DNA from: JAGMXM01 sp964458325
Lineage (GTDB): Bacteria; Verrucomicrobiota; Verrucomicrobiia; Limisphaerales; UBA1319
Assembly (NCBI GenBank): GCA_964458325.1
Contig: CAYWIM010000097.1
Location: 1-15,967, forward strand
DNA length: 15,967 nucleotides
Direction: 5' to 3'
Below are positions 15,501 to 15,967 of this stretch, in pieces. Each line of letters begins with the position of its first letter. Position 1 is the first letter of the stretch. A program made the position numbers and the translations under genes. Under the pieces are notes generated by a model that saw nothing but the letters and a program-made list of their open reading frames with translations, was not told the DNA's origin and ran no database searches.

Positions 15501-15967
15501 GCGGTTTCCTCCTCCTTCTCCGGCTGCGCAATCGTTGCCCAGGGCAATCGCCGGTGGATCATCGCCATCGCCAACTGCTCCAGTTCGCAGTCCAGCAGAT
15601 GATCGGGCCAGCGGCCGCTGCGCAGCCGCCAGATGACCTGGACCTTCCCGGAACGCCCGATGACTTCGGGTTTCTTGACCTTGGCGTCCAGGTGCCGGAA
15701 ATACTCCTCATCGTCCTGGTCGGTCAGCTCCCACCGAAATCCACCAGCGCCCTCCGGCCCTTTCCGGAGCTTGGCCAGGATGTCCAAGAGGAAATCCCCG
15801 TTGAACTCGAGCAGGGGGAGCCGGAACTTCCGATGCGGAAGGGCCGCGCTGCCCAGGCAATAAGGCCGCGGCTGCTTGGTCTTGGGATCTTTCCAGGAAG
15901 CGTCCCGCTCCCGGCCTTTCATGGGGGTCCAGCCGACATGGATCGGCAGCAGACCGGGCTGGCGGGA
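15497..15967 (-). CDS. Phage terminase large subunit-like, C-terminal part
   Basis: The 3' part of a minus-strand gene enters from beyond the right edge; about 156 codons are visible, in frame to the last base. The sequence LPIHVGWTPMKGRERDASW, then LLEFNGDFLLDILAKLRKG, EYFRHLDAKVKKPE and finally RWPDHLLDCELEQLAMAMI resembles the C-terminal nuclease end of GpA-type terminase large subunits. In that family a 'Y-F-x-x-L' stretch is followed by a final 'N/D-H-x-L-D-C' box. The ATPase part would lie outside the window. An internal ATG at 15922 is not the start. Coupling to the small ORF downstream suggests a prophage or phage remnant. The family call rests on short motifs only. Confidence 0.45.
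   Translation of the reverse strand, partial: SRQPGLLPIHVGWTPMKGRERDASWKDPKTKQPRPYCLGSAALPHRKFRLPLLEFNGDFLLDILAKLRKGPEGAGGFRWELTDQDDEEYFRHLDAKVKKPEVIGRSGKVQVIWRLRSGRWPDHLLDCELEQLAMAMIHRRLPWATIAQPEKEEETA

Noticed and set aside
1..15967. CRISPR array, tRNA or rRNA genes.
   Set aside because: No regularly spaced direct repeats, cloverleaf-like segments or rRNA motifs were seen on either strand.

Overview
The window looks like a high-GC chromosomal segment from a Verrucomicrobiota-type (PVC group) bacterium, probably environmental. No rRNA, tRNA or CRISPR was seen, so the assignment rests on gene content. It includes a long secreted protein ending in a pseudopilin-like 'CVNNLKQ...LP...CP' region, a Tat-exported Gfo/Idh/MocA oxidoreductase, an exported HEAT-repeat protein, a GH29 fucosidase-like enzyme, a PEP-CTERM protein, and a subtilase with the C-terminal domain style common in this phylum. 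Most of these calls come from motif recognition without alignments.

Left part (1-9.8 kb), ordinary chromosomal genes. An MFS transporter follows a large secreted protein on the minus strand. Divergent from them is a plus-strand pair, a small Pro/Gly-rich exported protein and an FmdB-type zinc ribbon. Next comes a minus-strand operon read as Gfo/Idh oxidoreductase, then HEAT-repeat protein, then GH29. The GH29 protein carries an extra complete-looking SAM methyltransferase domain at its C-terminus. Two copies of a palindromic intergenic repeat (31-96 and 4227-4282) sit at gene 3' ends.

Middle part (10.0-13.9 kb), a mosaic of mobile and broken genes. A 529-bp group II intron (minus strand) keeps its 5' end, the first codons of its reverse transcriptase and domains V/VI, but has lost nearly all of the reverse transcriptase. 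It abuts the C-terminal fragment of a tyrosine recombinase (plus). Facing that is an integron-type integrase (IntI, minus) with all catalytic residues but no convincing start. The IntI 5' end is joined head to head, at about 12.08 kb, to a subtilisin-like protease that lacks its own start. An internal deletion plus frameshift has also removed the protease's catalytic-serine region. A PEP-CTERM gene follows 2 bp after the protease remnant.

Right part (14.66-15.97 kb), a probable integron gene cassette. Two imperfect hairpins, each ending in a GCGTT-type core, bracket one SMI1/KNR4-family gene on about 560 bp, which is the normal layout of a cassette between attC sites. Past the second hairpin, on the minus strand, are a 62-residue ORF and the 3' part of a phage terminase-like gene that runs off the window. 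From about 10 kb rightwards the window therefore reads as an accessory region built by an integron, a group II intron and phage-related recombination next to a polysaccharide-degradation operon.
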